Origin: Chitinophagaceae bacterium
GTDB lineage: Bacteria; Bacteroidota; Bacteroidia; Chitinophagales; Chitinophagaceae
DNA length: 8,351 bases
NCBI GenBank assembly: GCA_009996555.1
Contig: JAACZX010000492.1
Span: forward strand, 1 to 8,351
Direction: 5' to 3'
The notes beneath the pieces were generated by a model. That model was not told where the DNA came from. It did not search any database and worked only from the letters and a program-made list of their open reading frames with translations. The translations under genes were made by a program, and so were the position numbers. This document shows positions 6,871-8,351 of the stretch, one piece after another (position 1 is the first letter of the stretch; each line of letters opens with the position of its first letter).

Positions 6871-7926
6871 TTATAAATCAGCTTTTTGCAGCTTCTTTGG
6901 AATTTTTACTTCCACATTTACTGTTTTACCGCCACGTAACAGTTTTACATTCCAAAGCGTTTGCTCTGGTTTACCACGCAACGCTTCTCTTGCAGCAGCA
7001 ACTGTTTTTACTGTTTTTTCATCGATCTCGGTAATAATATCATCCTTTTGCAAACCGCTTTTTGCAGCAGGCGATTCAGCTTCCAGCTCCAGCACTTTTA
7101 CACCATTGCCTTCTTCTGTATCCTGTATTGTTGCGCCAAATTTTGGACGTGCCGGAGATAACATGATCCTGTTTTCCAGGCCGTGAATGCGTGGTGCAAT
7201 ATGATCGAAATTGAACTGACCTTCACCAAACGGCATTACTTCCGGTACTCTGAAATTAAAGCTGTGCATGCCTTCAAAACCTTTACTCTCGCCCAGCTTT
7301 GCTTTTGTTTTCTTTTCTTTTCCATCACGCAGGTAAGTGATCTCTACTTCATCGTTTGCTTTTTTTGCGTGAATAGCTTTGCTGAGATCTGCCGGTGAAC
7401 CGATTTTAGCATCGCCCACTTTTGTAATGATGTCACCTTTTTGCAACCCAGCTTTTTCTGCAGCTGTTTCTTTCTGCACTTCTTCTACAAGAGCACCCTT
7501 TTCATTATCATCGGTAACCACACCAAGCAAGGGGCCGCCTTTCCAGTTCATATTGAACTCCTTCACAAAATTGTCGCTGTTGAACTCCTGCCAGTTGCCT
7601 GCTCCGTTTTGACCACGGTAGCGATACACTTTGGGCGGAGAAACACGAACACGTGGAGAACTGAACACAAATTCATCATCACCATCAAAACGATGGATGA
7701 TAATATCCTTATCGCCTTTTTCAACAGGCTTGCCATTAACAGTTACTTTATCACCATCAATAACAATGGTTGTCTTCTCTGTTTTATCGCCTTTTTTACG
7801 GATGATAATCTGCTCTTTCTTTTCCCTGATCTCCTTTTCTCTTTTTCCTTTTTCCTGTGCTGATGCTGAAACAGCCAGTTGGGTAGCGGCTACTAAGGCC
7901 AATGCATACAATGAAATACGTTTCAT
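6871..7926 (-). CDS. Exported protein with two PDZ domains and no protease domain
   Basis: This 351-residue protein has a cleavable signal peptide (hydrophobic core at 6-20, probable cut after ASAQ at 21-24), so it is probably periplasmic. A highly charged Lys/Glu segment (25-50) is followed by a short beta-like stretch (TTIVIDGDKVTVNGKPVE, 52-69). Two PDZ domains follow, at about 132-210 and 262-342. They share the core pattern AA.K.GLQK.DIIT (GLQKGDIITKVG at 160 and GLQKDDIITEID at 291), as in HtrA/DegP-type tandem PDZs. The trypsin-like His-Asp-Ser domain that normally precedes such PDZs is absent, and there is no room for it. It may therefore bind exposed C-termini or act as a scaffold or protease partner; that role is inference. 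It has its own terminator and a possible promoter, so it looks monocistronic. The ATG at 7926 is set by the signal peptide. Confidence 0.9.
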   Translation of the reverse strand: MKRISLYALALVAATQLAVSASAQEKGKREKEIREKKEQIIIRKKGDKTEKTTIVIDGDKVTVNGKPVEKGDKDIIIHRFDGDDEFVFSSPRVRVSPPKVYRYRGQNGAGNWQEFNSDNFVKEFNMNWKGGPLLGVVTDDNEKGALVEEVQKETAAEKAGLQKGDIITKVGDAKIGSPADLSKAIHAKKANDEVEITYLRDGKEKKTKAKLGESKGFEGMHSFNFRVPEVMPFGEGQFNFDHIAPRIHGLENRIMLSPARPKFGATIQDTEEGNGVKVLELEAESPAAKSGLQKDDIITEIDEKTVKTVAAAREALRGKPEQTLWNVKLLRGGKTVNVEVKIPKKLQKADL

Positions 7927-7953
7927 ACAAATAAGGTTTTATTGTTGACAACG

Positions 7954-7983
7954 CTAATGTACGAACATTTTCTTATTTACGAA
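7954..7983 (-). promoter_or_regulatory. Possible promoter of the PDZ-protein gene
   Basis: On the - strand, TTCG (7983-7980) is followed after 18 bases by TACATTAG (7961-7954). These resemble the Bacteroidota -33 TTTG and -7 TAnnTTTG elements with one mismatch each, and would give a leader of about 20 bases before the ATG at 7926. The match is imperfect in both boxes, so this is tentative. Confidence 0.3.
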
Positions 7984-8101
7984 TTTTTTCGGAGATTTTC
8001 TGATTTTTTAACATTTTGGGAAGAAGGGCACAAGGGCAAACGCAGAGAAACGCTCTCTTTCTTCATTCTATGCACTAAAATGTTTTTGTACGATTTTATA
8101 A

Positions 8102-8137
8102 CAGCAATGCCACTGCAAATTTGCAGTGGCATTGCTG
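8102..8137. repeat. Perfect 36-bp palindrome, possible alaS terminator
   Basis: Bases 8102-8119 are the exact reverse complement of 8120-8137 (left arm CAGCAATGCCACTGCAAA). As RNA it would fold into a hairpin of about 16 bp with a 4-base loop. It lies 39 bases beyond the alaS stop on the - strand, where a terminator would be expected. The bases that follow on that strand (TTATAAAATCG) lack a clean T run, so termination is plausible but not proven. A symmetrical protein-binding site or mobile palindromic repeat is an alternative. No second copy is seen in this window. Confidence 0.6.
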
Positions 8138-8176
8138 AATTTAACTGTATCTGACGCCCTTAGGAACGTGTGATAC

Positions 8177-8351
8177 TTATAATAATCCTTTCACCTTTTC
8201 AATCACCTGTTGCAGGTTGCTGATATCCTGTCCTCCTGCAGTGGCCAGTGTTTTTTGTCCACCCCCACCACCTTTGATCAATGGTGCAATATGTTCCTTA
8301 ATGATCTTTCCTGCATCAAGATTTTTTGCTGCTGCAACAGTATCGCTGATG
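8177..8351 (-). CDS. alaS: Alanyl-tRNA synthetase, C-terminal end (5' part beyond window edge)
   Basis: The last 57 codons and a TAA stop are present; the rest of the gene lies to the right of the window. The visible protein runs ISDTVAAAKNLDAGK, then IIKEHIAPLIKGGGGGQKTL, then ATAGGQDISNLQQVIEK and ends KVKGLL. The Gly-rich GGGGGQKTLATAGGQD stretch (residues about 27-42 of this fragment) is the conserved C-terminal (DHHA1/C-Ala) region of alanyl-tRNA synthetase, which contacts the outer corner of tRNA(Ala) and helps join the aminoacylation and editing centres. The cytoplasmic enzyme charges tRNA(Ala). The fragment ends where full-length family members end, with no sign of truncation. A hairpin 39 bases downstream may end the transcript. 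Confidence 0.95.
   Translation of the reverse strand, partial: ISDTVAAAKNLDAGKIIKEHIAPLIKGGGGGQKTLATAGGQDISNLQQVIEKVKGLL

Larger units (their letters stand above)
7927..8176. other. Intergenic region between alaS and the PDZ-protein gene
   Basis: These 250 bases hold the probable PDZ-gene promoter at the left and the 36-bp palindrome at the right. A short block between them (8018-8076) is less A/T-rich and has small internal direct repeats: AAGGGCA at 8024 and 8032, and AAACGC at 8038 and 8048. No RNA gene or convincing coding region is seen. Confidence 0.7.

Noticed and set aside
7441..7863. A 140-codon + strand open frame antisense to the PDZ-protein gene
   Set aside because: It is Phe/Cys/Leu-rich as expected from the reverse complement of a Lys/Glu-rich gene, and the opposite strand encodes clear PDZ domains and a signal peptide.
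7942..8154. A 70-codon + strand open frame across the alaS-PDZ intergenic region
   Set aside because: It spans the promoter of the opposite-strand gene and the 36-bp palindrome, has a low-complexity composition without recognisable domain, and has no initiation context better than chance.
8140..8177. GTATC...GATAC inverted pair between the palindrome and the alaS stop
   Set aside because: Only five pairs with a loop of more than 20 bases, which is expected by chance.

Overview
The window reads as a chromosomal segment of a Bacteroidota bacterium, probably of the Chitinophagaceae or a close relative. Three things point there: an adjacent SusC/SusD pair, lipoproteins whose lipobox cysteine is followed by Lys, and A/T-rich translation starts without Shine-Dalgarno sequences. 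The family placement is inferred from protein style and was not tested by a search.

Positions 1-4028 (+ strand) hold the end of a SusC/RagA TonB-dependent outer-membrane transporter (cut by the window edge), a complete SusD/RagB lipoprotein, and a third lipoprotein that is probably a surface glycan- or nutrient-binding accessory. Gaps of 8 and 18 bases suggest one transcript. Together they would form an outer-membrane uptake complex: a surface lipoprotein captures ligand, SusD acts as the lid, and the SusC barrel imports it with TonB energy. No degradative enzyme or regulator is visible, so the substrate cannot be named. A near-perfect 22-bp hairpin at 4043-4090 separates this unit from the convergent genes that follow.

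Positions 4106-6694 (- strand) hold gatB (tRNA amidotransferase subunit B), then nine bases downstream a TlpA-type thioredoxin-fold lipoprotein with an N-terminal DUF4369-like region. They look cotranscribed from a promoter near 6774-6781. Positions 6871-7926 (- strand) hold an exported protein with two PDZ domains and no protease domain, followed by its own terminator at 6818-6847. The right edge (8177-8351, - strand) is the last 57 codons of alaS. The 250 bases between alaS and the PDZ gene contain a perfect 36-bp palindrome and a short repeat-like block, but no convincing gene.

I see no phage, insertion sequence, CRISPR array, tRNA or rRNA, and no convincing novel defence or biosynthetic system. 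The most unusual items are the palindrome at 8102-8137, the uncharacterised third lipoprotein, the protease-less tandem-PDZ protein, and a terminator-like hairpin just before the gatB start codon.
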